Source: Streptosporangium canum (GTDB taxonomy: Bacteria; Actinomycetota; Actinomycetes; Streptosporangiales; Streptosporangiaceae). From it: 64,000 nucleotides of DNA. Below the pieces are notes generated by a model. The model was not told the origin of the DNA and ran no database searches. It worked only from the letters and a program-made list of their open reading frames with translations. Shown piece after piece: positions 29,322 to 37,765 of the stretch. The first letter of the stretch is position 1. Each line of letters begins with the position of its first letter. The stretch is from assembly GCF_900113865.1 (NCBI RefSeq), contig NZ_FOQY01000019.1, positions 62,001 to 126,000 on the forward strand, written 5' to 3'. The translations under genes and the position numbers were made by a program.

Positions 29322-30322
29322 AACTACTTGTTCTCGGCGGCACCCACCATGTGGGCCGCGCGATCGTCGAGGCCGCGCTGGAGCGCGGCGATGAGGTGAG
29401 CACGCTCAACCGCGGACTCAGCCGCGCCCCCGCGCCCGGGGTACGGGCGCTCATCGCCGACCGCACCGACCCCGAGGCTGTCCGCCGGGCGCTGGTCGGC
29501 CGGGAATGGGACGCGGTCGTCGACACCTGGGCCTGGGCGCCGCGGGTGGTGCGCGAGGCCGCCCGCCTGCTGTCCGATCGCGTAGGGCACTACGGGTACG
29601 TCTCCAGCCGCGGCGTACACCGCTGGCCCTGGCCCGCCGGTGCCGACGAGCAGGCGCCCCTGGTCGACGGCGATCCCGGCAGTACGGACGACGCCGACTA
29701 CGCCGCCGCCAAGCGCGGCGGCGAACTCGCCGTTCTGGAATCCTTCGGCGAGCGGGCGCTGCTGGCCAGAGCAGGGATGATCCTCGGCCCGTATGAGGAC
29801 GTCGGCCGCATCCCGTGGTGGCTGCGCCGCCTGGAGAAGGGCGGGCGCGTCCTGGCCCCCGCTCCCGCCCAGACGCCTCTGCAGTACCTCGACGTCCGGG
29901 ACCTGGCCACCTGGATGCTCCAATCCGCCGAACGCGGCCTGAGCGGCGCCTTCACCGTGACCGGCCCGCCGGGCGCGATCACCCTCGGCGACCTGCTCAC
30001 CACGGCGCTGGAAGTCACCGGCTTCGACACCGAACTGGTGTGGGCGCCGCCGGAGCTGCTCCTGCGACACGGCCTGCCGCTCGGCATGGAGTTCGGGCTA
30101 CGGCTGCCCGACGGCAGCGCACCGAGCGGCATGCACGACGCCGACGTCCGCGCCGCCCTGGCCGAAGGCCTCACCACGCGCCCGCTGCGCGAGACCCTCG
30201 CCGACACCTGGTCCTGGCTCCAGGCCGAAGGCGACCCGGCACCCCGCGCCGACGCGCCCTCCCCCGACACCTGGCTGGATGCCGCCGCGGAACAGCGGCT
30301 GCTCGACCAGCTCTCCCACTAA
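29318..30322 (+). CDS. NAD-dependent epimerase/dehydratase (atypical SDR)
   Basis: GTG 29318, with CAGGAG 5-10 nt upstream, gives 334 aa beginning VKLLVLGGTHHVGRAIVEAAL, a GGTxxxG NAD(P)-binding loop at residues 7-13. YVSSRGVHRWPWP and DYAAAKRGGELAVLE carry the SDR Ser and YxxxK-type elements (Y-A-A-A-K). PLQYLDVRDLATWML and GAFTVTGPPGAITLGDLL are typical of extended SDRs. It is followed 16 bp later by an FAD monooxygenase gene, so both likely act in one oxidative pathway. Substrate is unknown. Confidence 0.85.
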   Translation: MKLLVLGGTHHVGRAIVEAALERGDEVSTLNRGLSRAPAPGVRALIADRTDPEAVRRALVGREWDAVVDTWAWAPRVVREAARLLSDRVGHYGYVSSRGVHRWPWPAGADEQAPLVDGDPGSTDDADYAAAKRGGELAVLESFGERALLARAGMILGPYEDVGRIPWWLRRLEKGGRVLAPAPAQTPLQYLDVRDLATWMLQSAERGLSGAFTVTGPPGAITLGDLLTTALEVTGFDTELVWAPPELLLRHGLPLGMEFGLRLPDGSAPSGMHDADVRAALAEGLTTRPLRETLADTWSWLQAEGDPAPRADAPSPDTWLDAAAEQRLLDQLSH

Positions 30323-30338
30323 GGAAGAACCACCTCTC

Positions 30339-31484
30339 ATGCGCGCCATCATCATCGGAGCCGGCATCGCCGGCCTGGCCACCGCCCTGCGCCTGCACCA
30401 GATCGGCTGGGACACCCTCATCGTCGAACGCGCGCCCGCCCGCCGCGGCGGCGGCTACGCCGTCACCTTCGGCGGCATAGGCTACGACGCCGCAGAACGC
30501 CTCGGCATCGTGGACGACCTGCGGGCCAAGGCGTTCGACACCACCGAGCTCGTCTACCACAAGAGCGACGGATCGCGCCGCTTCGCCCTCGACCGCGCCA
30601 CCATCGCCGCCACCACCGGACCGCGCTCGATCACCATCCTGCGCGGCGACCTCGAAGCCGTCCTCTACGAGCGAGTCCACGATCGCACCGAGATCCGCTT
30701 CGGCGCCACCCTCACCGCCATCGACCAGGACGACCACGCCGTCCGCGTCACCCTGAGCGACGGCGCCATCGAGGAGGCCGACCTGCTGATCGGCGCAGAC
30801 GGCCTGCACTCGGCCACCCGCGCCCTGCTGTTCGGCCCGGAGGAGGACTTCCTGCTCGACCTGGAGCACAAGGTCGCCGTCTTCATGCTTGACCGGCGGC
30901 CCGCAACCATAGCGTCCGGCGCTACCGGCACCCTGTCCTCGCGCGGCCGTACCGCCGCCGTCATCAGCATCCCCGACGGCCGCAACGTCGCCTTCTTCGG
31001 CTACCGCGCCGGCCACGCCCGCCCCGGCGAGGACGTCGCCACCCAGCTGGAACGCGTCTACGGCGATCTCGGCTGGGTCATCCCCGAAGCCCTCGCCGGG
31101 CTCCAGCGGGCCGATTCGGTCTACTCCGACACCATCAGCCAGGTCGTCGCCCCGTCCTGGAGCAAAGGCCGGGTGGTGCTGCTCGGCGATGCCGCCTGGT
31201 GCGTCACCCTGTTCGCCGGGTACGGCTCAGCGCTGGCCGTCGGCGGCGCCGACCGGCTCGGCACCGAACTGGCAGCCCACCCCGGCGACATCCCCGCCGC
31301 GCTGGGCGTGTGGGAGGCCGCCATCCGGCCCGAAGCCGAACGCAAACAGAAGCTCGGCCGCCGGGTCAAAGGCGTCTACGCCCCCGCCAACCCCGTGCTG
31401 CTCTGGCTGAGCCTGCTACCGCTGCGGCTGGCCTCTCTACCGCCCGTCCGCCGGTATATGACCCGTCGCTTCATCAAGGGCTGA
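30339..31484 (+). CDS. FAD-dependent monooxygenase (PHBH/TetX-like)
   Basis: The 381-aa protein starts ATG 30339 after AAGGAAG. It has the FAD-binding Rossmann loop GAGIAGL (7-13) followed by VERAPARRGGGYAV, the middle DG motif EADLLIGADGLHSATR, and the second FAD motif LLGDAAW with G283-D284. The length and layout match class A flavin hydroxylases such as TetX/PgaE. A C-terminal basic tail (RRYMTRRFIKG) is present. Being downstream of the MarR-controlled promoter, it may oxidise and detoxify an aromatic compound or antibiotic. Confidence 0.87.
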   Translation: MRAIIIGAGIAGLATALRLHQIGWDTLIVERAPARRGGGYAVTFGGIGYDAAERLGIVDDLRAKAFDTTELVYHKSDGSRRFALDRATIAATTGPRSITILRGDLEAVLYERVHDRTEIRFGATLTAIDQDDHAVRVTLSDGAIEEADLLIGADGLHSATRALLFGPEEDFLLDLEHKVAVFMLDRRPATIASGATGTLSSRGRTAAVISIPDGRNVAFFGYRAGHARPGEDVATQLERVYGDLGWVIPEALAGLQRADSVYSDTISQVVAPSWSKGRVVLLGDAAWCVTLFAGYGSALAVGGADRLGTELAAHPGDIPAALGVWEAAIRPEAERKQKLGRRVKGVYAPANPVLLWLSLLPLRLASLPPVRRYMTRRFIKG

Positions 31485-31571
31485 GGTAGCGGCACACCTG
31501 GCCGGGCGGGCGGATGGTTACCGGCCGTGGGCCGGGAGCTTCGCGGGTCCTCGAGGTAAGGGAAGGGGTGC

Positions 31572-32120
31572 TTATTCGAGGACGTGCTGCCAGTAGGGGT
31601 CGCGGTAGAGCACGACGGTGGTGCCGCGCAGCAGCTCGTCCGGGGCGGAGACCAGGGTGAGCTCGCCCGCGGCCTCGAGCTGGCGCAGGACGTCGCGGAC
31701 GCGCGGGCCCACGGGCAGCCGGCCGACCGGCAGGCCGAGGGCGGCGCGGACCGTGTCGGCCACCTGGGAGAGCTGGAACGGCTCGGTGAACGGGGCGATC
31801 ACCGTGCGGACGAGGTCAACGGTGATCATGGTTTCGGCCTCGACGTAGGCGAGCTCCCAGGTGAGCTGTGCCTTGCGCCGGCCGGTCCCGGCGCAGGCCG
31901 TGCACTCCTGGGAGAAGCCCGGCACGATCTCCTCGGTGGCGGAGCCCAGGCACGTGGTGCACTGGTTGGTCTCCGCGGCGTGCAGTTCCGCCGCCGCCCG
32001 GTCCGCCAGGTGCGTACCGCACAGGCACAGGTAGAGCCGGAAACCGCCGCGGACCAGGACGAGATCGTCGGCGTCGTCGGGGATCTCTTCCCACAGTGCG
32101 GTGATCGTGTGCTTTCTCAT
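31572..32120 (-). CDS. Hypothetical protein with DnaJ-like zinc knuckles
   Basis: The 182-aa cytoplasmic protein contains paired cysteine motifs: CLCG near 33, CTTCLGS near 54 and CTACAGTG near 74, the last matching CxxCxGxG of DnaJ-type zinc ribbons. They probably form one zinc site. The C-terminal half (about 105-180) is helical with a winged-helix look (VRDVLRQLEAAGELTLVS). It lies 12 bp after the ankyrin gene and is likely co-expressed. Function is unrecognised. Confidence 0.65.
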   Translation of the reverse strand: MRKHTITALWEEIPDDADDLVLVRGGFRLYLCLCGTHLADRAAAELHAAETNQCTTCLGSATEEIVPGFSQECTACAGTGRRKAQLTWELAYVEAETMITVDLVRTVIAPFTEPFQLSQVADTVRAALGLPVGRLPVGPRVRDVLRQLEAAGELTLVSAPDELLRGTTVVLYRDPYWQHVLE

Positions 32121-32132
32121 GGTTTTGCGACT

Positions 32133-33128
32133 CTATCCACCTTGGCCGCCGCTCCGCAGGTCGACCGGGACCAGTCTCATCGGAGCACTCCACAGCCACT
32201 CCTCGGTGACGTAGGTGGCGGTCAGGAGCGTCATCAGCGCCAGGATGCGCTCCATGGAGACGGACGGGTGCGCGCCGCAGTCGCCGAACCGGCACATCCA
32301 CAGCTCGAACAGGCTGTCGTCGCTGAGCTGCTCGTGGACCGAGGGCCGGGCGATGCTGAAGCCGTCCCGCCAGATGTCGACCGAGGTGCCGGCGAGCGGG
32401 AACGCGCCGGCCAGGACTCCGCCGCCGGTGGTGACCCGCCGGGCGACGCCGTCGTGCACCGGCAGGACGCCCTCCGGCTGGATGAGCACGACCCCGCCCC
32501 CGGGAGGGCTGGCGACCCGCAGGAGCTCGGTGGGGGAGGCGTGCTCGGCCTCCCACAGGGCCCCGGCCTCCACCGGCGGGCAGAGCCCAGGATCGGCCCC
32601 CAGCCGGCGGATGACCTCGTCCTCGGCGATCTCGCCGACGAAGGCGATGCAGAACCCCTCGTTGTAGTCCTCGTAGGAGAACATCATGTCGTCGACGGTC
32701 TCCTGCAGTTCGCGGAGCCGCGGGCTGACGCGGGGAGCGCCGGGCAGGTGGGCGAACAGGTCGGCGAGGTCGGTGAAGAGCGCCTGGAGGCCGGGGGAGC
32801 GTCCGGCGATGCACGGCCGCCAGGGGTCGGCGCCCGCGGCCAGCAGGAGCCGGACGGCGTCGTCCTGGCCATGGCGTACGGCCTCCCACAGGGGAGTGGC
32901 CCCGTAGCTGTCGGCGGGGTCCACCTCGGCTCCCGAGGCCAGGAGCAACTCGATCACCTTGATCGCCCCTTCCTGCGCGGCCTGGTGCAGGGGCGTCGAA
33001 CGGAGCCAGAAGAGCCGCTGGCCGGGATCGAACCCGTCGGCCAGCCGTTCCTGGATCTCCGCCAGGTTCGTGTCACTCCAGGCGCCCGCGCCACCGACCC
33101 ACTCGTTGTCGCTCACTGTCGTTCCCAT
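32133..33128 (-). CDS. Ankyrin-repeat protein with a DUF6461-like C-terminal domain
   Basis: The 331-aa protein has two to three ankyrin repeats at about 42-115 (STPLHQAAQEGAIKVIELLL, GATPLWEAVRHGQDDAVRLLLAAGADP). The rest resembles the actinobacterial DUF6461 type (EGFCIAFVGEIAEDEVIRRLGAD; later VLIQPEGV). Such proteins act intracellularly and occur in polymorphic toxin or immunity-like settings, but no toxin gene is next to it. It precedes the zinc-knuckle protein gene by 12 bp. Confidence 0.7.
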   Translation of the reverse strand: MGTTVSDNEWVGGAGAWSDTNLAEIQERLADGFDPGQRLFWLRSTPLHQAAQEGAIKVIELLLASGAEVDPADSYGATPLWEAVRHGQDDAVRLLLAAGADPWRPCIAGRSPGLQALFTDLADLFAHLPGAPRVSPRLRELQETVDDMMFSYEDYNEGFCIAFVGEIAEDEVIRRLGADPGLCPPVEAGALWEAEHASPTELLRVASPPGGGVVLIQPEGVLPVHDGVARRVTTGGGVLAGAFPLAGTSVDIWRDGFSIARPSVHEQLSDDSLFELWMCRFGDCGAHPSVSMERILALMTLLTATYVTEEWLWSAPMRLVPVDLRSGGQGG

Positions 33129-33151
33129 CTCGTAGTGCTGAGTGGATCAAA

Positions 33152-33823
33152 TCAGTCGAAGGTGACATTTTCGATCAAAGCTAACCGTGAAAGCCGGTCA
33201 GAGACGCGGGTCGTCTCCGGCAGCCGGTAGCGAGGAGTCAGGGCCAGGACGTTGTGGCAGGCGGTGTCGAGGTCGACGCGGTGGCCGACGGAGACGAAGA
33301 CCGGTTTGACGCCGTGCCGGGTGCGGAGCACGCGGCCCACGACGTCGCCGTCCAGGGTCAGATCGGTCCACGAGCCCCGCTCGGGGGCGGGATCGGGGTA
33401 GGAGCCGACGAAGGCGGTCTTGCCGACCCCGATCGTGGGCAGGCCGGTCAGCACGCCCAGATGGCAGGCCAGCCCGAAGCGGCGTGGGTGGGCCAGGCCG
33501 TATCCGTCGCAGACGACCAGGTCGGGGATGACCGTCAGGCGGTCGAGCGCCTTCAGCAGAGCGGGGACCTCCCGGAAGGCCAGCAGCCCGGGGACGTAGT
33601 CGAAGGCCACCCGGCCGCCGACGGTCACCTGGTCGACGACCTCCAGCGTGCTGCCGTCCAGTACGGCCACCGCCGCCGCGAGCCGTTCCCCGTCGTAGGC
33701 CACGTCCACGCCCGCGACCGTGGCGGGCGCGCGGGGGCCCGGTCCGGTCAGGTCGAGCAGCGGCCGGAGCTCGTCCTGGATCGCCTCGGCCTCCAGGATG
33801 GTGCGGGGAGTTCGTGCCTTCAT
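33152..33823 (-). CDS. nfi: Endonuclease V (deoxyinosine 3' endonuclease)
   Basis: The 223-aa protein shows the family order: GVDVAYDG with the first catalytic Asp, VFDYVPGLLAFREVPALL-like segment, VVCDGYGLAHPRRFGLACHLGV with the second Asp and the conserved His-Pro, PTIGVGKTAFVG, and VFVSVGHRVDLDTA. It cleaves DNA near deoxyinosine and starts repair of deaminated adenine. ATG 33823 is the start that fits family length; it lies inside a 10-bp palindrome shared with the divergent MOSC gene. Confidence 0.92.
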   Translation of the reverse strand: MKARTPRTILEAEAIQDELRPLLDLTGPGPRAPATVAGVDVAYDGERLAAAVAVLDGSTLEVVDQVTVGGRVAFDYVPGLLAFREVPALLKALDRLTVIPDLVVCDGYGLAHPRRFGLACHLGVLTGLPTIGVGKTAFVGSYPDPAPERGSWTDLTLDGDVVGRVLRTRHGVKPVFVSVGHRVDLDTACHNVLALTPRYRLPETTRVSDRLSRLALIENVTFD

Positions 33824-33831
33824 GTATACAT
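33822..33831. promoter_or_regulatory. Palindrome ATGTATACAT in the 26-bp divergent gap nfi/MOSC
   Basis: The two genes are only 26 bp apart, so promoters must overlap their starts. The palindrome gives a TATAC-type -10 on both strands, which suggests leaderless or near-leaderless transcripts with mutual interference. Confidence 0.4.
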
Positions 33832-33849
33832 GATCGCTATTTTTGGAGC

Positions 33850-34593
33850 ATGAAGACGCACAGTGGGAGTTTGCGGCGTTTGCTGAGGTGGCCGGTGAAG
33901 TCGCTGCGGGGTGAGGAACTCCAGGAGGCGCTGTTCGATGACCGGGGGATGGCGGGCGACCGGGCCTACTCGCTCGTCGACGACCGGGACGACCACGCCG
34001 GCAAGGTGCTGACCGTGCGCCGGCGGTCCGGGATGCTTCACTGGCGCGCCGGCTACGGCAGCGGTGACACACCGGAGCTGACCGCTCCGGACGGGACGGT
34101 CTGGCAGTGGCACGACCCCGGCCTGGCCGGCGCGCTGGCGCGGTCGCTCGGGACGCCGCTGCGCCTGCGCGCGGCCGACGGGCAGCAGGACCGCGGCCCG
34201 ACCGTGCTGGTCACCTTCGAGGCCTCCCTGGTGGCGCTGGAGGCGGAGCTCGGCCGACCGGTCGACCTGCGCAGGTTCCGCCCCAACCTGCACCTCGGAC
34301 TCGACGCGCCCGCGTTCGCCGAGGAGGGCTGGGGCCCCGGCACCACGCTCACCGTGGGCGAGGTGGAACTCGCGGTGGTCGGCGACCACACCGGACCGTG
34401 CATCCGCTGTGCCGTGCCCAGCTGGGATCCGGACGGGCGGGAGCGCTGGCCCGAGCTGCAGAAGTGGTTGATCGGGGAGCACGGGAACAAGTTCGGAGTG
34501 ATCATGCGGGTGACCCGGCCCGGGATCGCCCGGCGCGGGGACCGGTCGGCCGTCACCGTGCCCGAATCGGTGCCCGTGACCGGGGGAATCTAG
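33850..34593 (+). CDS. MOSC domain protein (MOCO sulfurase C-terminal-like)
   Basis: The 247-aa protein starts at ATG 33850 with TTGGAG before it. An N-terminal MOSC_N beta-barrel (LRRLLRWPVKSLRGEEL, DRAYSLVDDRD) leads to the MOSC core with RRFRPNLHLG and the conserved Cys in TGPCIRCAVPSWDPDG. The family transfers sulfur to, or binds, molybdenum cofactor or other N-hydroxylated substrates (YcbX/MOSC-type reductases). No molybdenum genes are adjacent. Confidence 0.85.
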   Translation: MKTHSGSLRRLLRWPVKSLRGEELQEALFDDRGMAGDRAYSLVDDRDDHAGKVLTVRRRSGMLHWRAGYGSGDTPELTAPDGTVWQWHDPGLAGALARSLGTPLRLRAADGQQDRGPTVLVTFEASLVALEAELGRPVDLRRFRPNLHLGLDAPAFAEEGWGPGTTLTVGEVELAVVGDHTGPCIRCAVPSWDPDGRERWPELQKWLIGEHGNKFGVIMRVTRPGIARRGDRSAVTVPESVPVTGGI

Positions 34594-34693
34594 GGCCTGT
34601 TCTGTGGATCACTGAACATCGAGTAGCGCGGCCCGCGCCCGTGGACCTCGCCGGGTCTTCGCGCTGCGCGCGGTTCATGCTCGGGCTGTGTTC

Positions 34694-34714
34694 GTTTGGG
34701 GCTTCGCCCCAAAC
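34694..34714 (+). terminator. GTTTGGGGC hairpin after the MOSC gene
   Basis: GTTTGGGGC (34694-34702) and GCCCCAAAC (34706-34714) pair perfectly around TTC. It lies 100 bp past the MOSC stop and before the convergent XRE gene, where it could act bidirectionally. The rest of 34594-34837 shows nothing else supported. Confidence 0.6.
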
Positions 34715-34837
34715 CTCAGGTGAGAGGCCTTCCAGCCCCTCACACTCCCCGGCCGCTCCGGACGCGGTGACAACTCGGCCGATCGCGGCCCGTCCATCCG
34801 GCGTCCATCGACCTCAAGGAGCCGTTCACCGCCTGAG

Positions 34838-36187
34838 TCACACTGCAACCAGCATCTCGTGGAAGCTTCGGGTGTTGGCGTGGTCCGGCCACCGCTGTGT
34901 CAGCTCTGTATCCAAGGCGCGCAACTCGCGGCGTATGCGCGCCGACCCGGTGCTCTGGGCGACATTAAGCGCTTCCTGCCCCAGATGGGTGGCCCGGCCC
35001 GGATCCGGTTCGGATTGGGAGACGGCGACGGCGAGCTTCGCCGTCAGGTGCCCACGGTCGCGGGTCAGGTTCTTCGGCAGCTTCCCGATCTGTTCCTCAA
35101 GGATGGTCGCCGCTGTGTCAGCGCGGCCGGCGGCCCGGTAGCAGGCCGCGGACTGCTCCTGCAGCGTGTCCAGGTCGTAATAGTGCAGGTAGACCGGCAC
35201 CTGCGGGTGAGACACCTGCGGGTGCTCATGCAGTACATCGGTGGCCTCATCAAGAAGGGTGAAGCATTTGTTGTGTTCGCCCAGCATCACCAGGCCGCGC
35301 GCCTGCTGCTGGGCGGCCAGCGCCGACAGCTTCGGTTCCAGCCCAGACGGGCTACGGCGGGCCGCCGCGGCCAGATGCACCACCGCGGCGTAGTCGTCGG
35401 TCAGGCACGCGATGTTCGACTGCCGCACCAGCATGTAGGCGGCCATCTGCGTGTCGCCGGCACACTGCGCCCACTCGGCGGCCCGCCGCGACCAGTGCAT
35501 GGCCGTCTCCAACTGCCCGAGGTCTTGGTGTAGCCAGCCGGCCATTTCGGCGTACTGGGCGAGGACCTGCAGCAGCGGTTCGGCGTGGCGGGCTCCGGCG
35601 CCGCGCCGCAAATCGTCGAGAACGTCGATCTGCGCGAGTACCGGTCGCAGCAGCGAGCGGGCGCCGATCATCTTGTCGGCGCTGTAGTGCTCGGCCAGGA
35701 CCCGTCGGAAGTAGTCGATGACGTCGTCGTCGATACGGGATGGCCGGTCGATCACGCGCGCTATCCGCTGCGCCTGGTCGGGGTCACCTAGGCCGGGCAG
35801 GACCGAGGCGAGTGTTCCACTGGCTAGTAGCTGAGCGAACTCGCGTCGTGAGAGGGTCACGCGCACGCTCCTTCCATCCGGTGTCTGCATGTCCAGCATG
35901 ACCGGTTCGCTGTCGTATACGCCAGCGACGCCGAGGAACGGTGCCACGCCGCTGGGCCCGGCGGCGTGACGGAGAGCGCATAGCAACCCGCCCGCGCTGA
36001 GCGCCCCATCGAGCGCTTCGACCTGTTCGGCGGCGGGCAGGATCTCTCCTTTCTCGGCGCGGGAGATGCGGGTGTGGTCGTACAGCGCCCGCTTGCCGAG
36101 CTCCCGCTGCGACAGACCTGCCTGCTCGCGTAGATGATGCAGGACCAAGCCGAACATGCGCGGAGCCGCGCTGTGAGGTTCATGCAT
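34838..36187 (-). CDS. XRE-family regulator with helical-repeat C-terminus
   Basis: From ATG 36187 the protein has 449 aa. The HTH_3 domain (about 10-65) reads LVLHHLREQAGLSQRELGKRALYDHTRISRAEKGEILPA in pieces. The C-terminal two thirds are TPR-like helices (QLETAMHWSRRAAEWAQCAGDTQMA, AACYRAAGRADTAATILEEQIG). This type is very common in actinomycetes next to specialised clusters. It is divergent from the nine-gene cluster starting at 36452, and a palindromic site overlaps its own promoter, so it likely controls both. Confidence 0.85.
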   Translation of the reverse strand: MHEPHSAAPRMFGLVLHHLREQAGLSQRELGKRALYDHTRISRAEKGEILPAAEQVEALDGALSAGGLLCALRHAAGPSGVAPFLGVAGVYDSEPVMLDMQTPDGRSVRVTLSRREFAQLLASGTLASVLPGLGDPDQAQRIARVIDRPSRIDDDVIDYFRRVLAEHYSADKMIGARSLLRPVLAQIDVLDDLRRGAGARHAEPLLQVLAQYAEMAGWLHQDLGQLETAMHWSRRAAEWAQCAGDTQMAAYMLVRQSNIACLTDDYAAVVHLAAAARRSPSGLEPKLSALAAQQQARGLVMLGEHNKCFTLLDEATDVLHEHPQVSHPQVPVYLHYYDLDTLQEQSAACYRAAGRADTAATILEEQIGKLPKNLTRDRGHLTAKLAVAVSQSEPDPGRATHLGQEALNVAQSTGSARIRRELRALDTELTQRWPDHANTRSFHEMLVAV

Positions 36188-36205
36188 GGATACCGGCTCC
36201 CTGCC

Positions 36206-36231
36206 GTGTTGCTGGCGTGTTGCGGCAACAC
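36206..36231. promoter_or_regulatory. GTGTTGC repeat/palindrome upstream of the XRE gene
   Basis: GTGTTGC occurs at 36206-36212 and again at 36217-36223; the latter with GCAACAC (36225-36231) forms a 15-bp palindrome with a 1-nt centre. It begins 19 bp upstream of the XRE start codon and lies in the divergent region before the 36.5-46 kb cluster. It fits an autoregulatory operator. Confidence 0.5.
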
Positions 36232-36451
36232 CCGACCTCTGGGTTGGCGGCCGTTCGCGAGCGACCATCCCTACAGGTGGGTGTTCGGAGCGTAAGTCGG
36301 ATGGTCAGCGTTTGCACGCGGTTGACCACATCCCGTTACACCCGCTGGCCACTGACCACGAGAAGGCGGAAGAGGGATGCTGGCGCGGCCACCGCGGAGC
36401 TGGCGGCCCAGACCATGCATCCCGCCGACTTCACCACGGAAAGGAACACGT

Positions 36452-36659
36452 GATGACGATCACCCAGCTTCCCCCGGCGCGGCCACCGGCCGAGTGCGCC
36501 ATCCCGGCCAGAGACCTGGCGGCGGCAGAGACGGCCGCCGCCGAGATGCTCACCGCGCTGGGCGTCGACCTGGGCGAGGAAAGCCGGACGGCCACCCCGG
36601 GCCGGATGGTGCGGGCGTTGGCGGAGGTGCTCACCTCCGACACCTGGACGACTCAATGA
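36452..36659 (+). CDS. GTP cyclohydrolase I (FolE) N-terminal-like short protein
   Basis: The 68-aa frame begins ATG 36452 after GGAAAGGAAC. Residues about 27-60 (AAEMLTALGVDLGEESRTATPGRMVRALAEVLT in sequence) match the N-terminal helical part of FolE, in which lLealG.D...egL..TP.Rva.a..EL is conserved. Translation stops where FolE would enter its TFPNDEGYDE catalytic region, so zinc-binding Cys/His and active site are absent. The stop overlaps the next start (ATGA). It is either a degenerate FolE or a retained small protein; it is the first gene of the cluster and sets its translation. Confidence 0.6.
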
Positions 36660-37765
36660 CAACGATGGTGGAGGCCGCCCCGGTGCGGGTTGCGGACCTG
36701 CTGTTGGGCGAGTGGCGGCTGCGCGTGTCAGGACACGTCGACCTGGTGGCGGGCGTACTGGCGACGATGACTCCTCCGTGCGTGGTGGCCGCCGCTGGCC
36801 CGGATGCGGACTGGACGGTGCGGGCCGAGCGAGACGAGCGGGTTGAGATTCCCGGCGAAGCCGCCGCTGCTGCGTTGTTCGCCGACCGGCCTGTCCTAGC
36901 CTCTCCCTGCGATGGGCCGCAATTGGCGGTGGTCGACGCGGCGGACGGGCTGCTTCGCCTGCTGGGCCGCTACCGGCCCGGGACTCCGGCGGCGCTGCTG
37001 GAGGTCGACCGGACCCGGCGGATGACCCGGGTCGTGGTTCCCGGAATGGGGCCGGGCCGTCACTGGCCGGACTGGGTGGCCCGGCTGTACTTCTCCTGTC
37101 GGCTGCTGGACAGCGGATGGCGGATGCTGCACGCCTCAGCGGTCGTGGTCGACGAGGTGGCGGTGCTGTTCGTCGCGGGCCAAGGCGGCGGGAAATCGAC
37201 GCTCGCGCATCGGGCGTGCACGGAGCTCAACGCCCGGTTCATGGCTGACGACCTGGTGCTGGTCGGGCCCGATGGAATCGTGGCGGGCTGGCCGACCCGC
37301 GCGGCGCTTCCTGCGGAACTCGCCGCCCCAGGCGAAGCGCAGGGGCGGCCGCTGCTGGTGAAGGGGACACGGCAGAGGATCTTGTTCACCCCTGCCGAGC
37401 ATCGTGCCGTCTTCGTGTACGCGCCGCCGACCCGGCTGGGCGCTGTGGTGCACGTGACCGCCGCGGCCAAGCCGGGTCAGGGAGCGCATCGTCCGGCCGC
37501 GTGGGCCGCCCCGCTGAACCCGGCTGATCTGACGGCGGTGGTGGCGGAGGCGATGAACATTCCGGGGCAGCGGCTGTACTCCACCGACCTGCTGTGTCTG
37601 ACCGGCGGCCCACCTTCGGCCCGCGTCGGCTGGCCAGACCTCAACTGGGGCTCCACGCTCGGGGCGCCCGGTGTGCGGCTGGCCGTGAGCGACCCGCTGG
37701 CGCTGCCTGACGCGCCGGTGTGGGAGGCGCTGTCGGTGTGGCTACCGGGGGTGAAGCTCCGGTGA
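36656..37765 (+). CDS. HPr kinase/phosphorylase-like ATP-binding protein (first copy)
   Basis: The 369-aa protein has a C-terminal HprK-like P-loop: GWRMLHASAVVVDEVAVLFVAGQGGGKST with Walker A 175-182, followed by ARFMADDLVLV (195-203), the position of the HprK acidic pair. The N-terminal 150 residues resemble other actinobacterial HprK-related proteins rather than the classical HprK N-domain. No HPr or PTS gene is near. Relatives act as small-molecule or peptide kinases in biosynthetic clusters (for example the HprK-like tailoring kinase of lasso peptides). It overlaps both neighbours by 1-4 bp. Confidence 0.75.
   Translation: MTTMVEAAPVRVADLLLGEWRLRVSGHVDLVAGVLATMTPPCVVAAAGPDADWTVRAERDERVEIPGEAAAAALFADRPVLASPCDGPQLAVVDAADGLLRLLGRYRPGTPAALLEVDRTRRMTRVVVPGMGPGRHWPDWVARLYFSCRLLDSGWRMLHASAVVVDEVAVLFVAGQGGGKSTLAHRACTELNARFMADDLVLVGPDGIVAGWPTRAALPAELAAPGEAQGRPLLVKGTRQRILFTPAEHRAVFVYAPPTRLGAVVHVTAAAKPGQGAHRPAAWAAPLNPADLTAVVAEAMNIPGQRLYSTDLLCLTGGPPSARVGWPDLNWGSTLGAPGVRLAVSDPLALPDAPVWEALSVWLPGVKLR

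Noticed and set aside
34594-34837. End of an insertion sequence before the XRE gene.
   Set aside because: Only a hairpin and GC-rich text are visible; no paired terminal repeat, target duplication or transposase fragment was found.
36452-36659. RiPP precursor peptide, because an HprK-like kinase follows.
   Set aside because: The peptide matches the helical N-terminus of FolE too well, has no core-like C-terminus, and no PqqD, cyclase or maturation protease genes are present.
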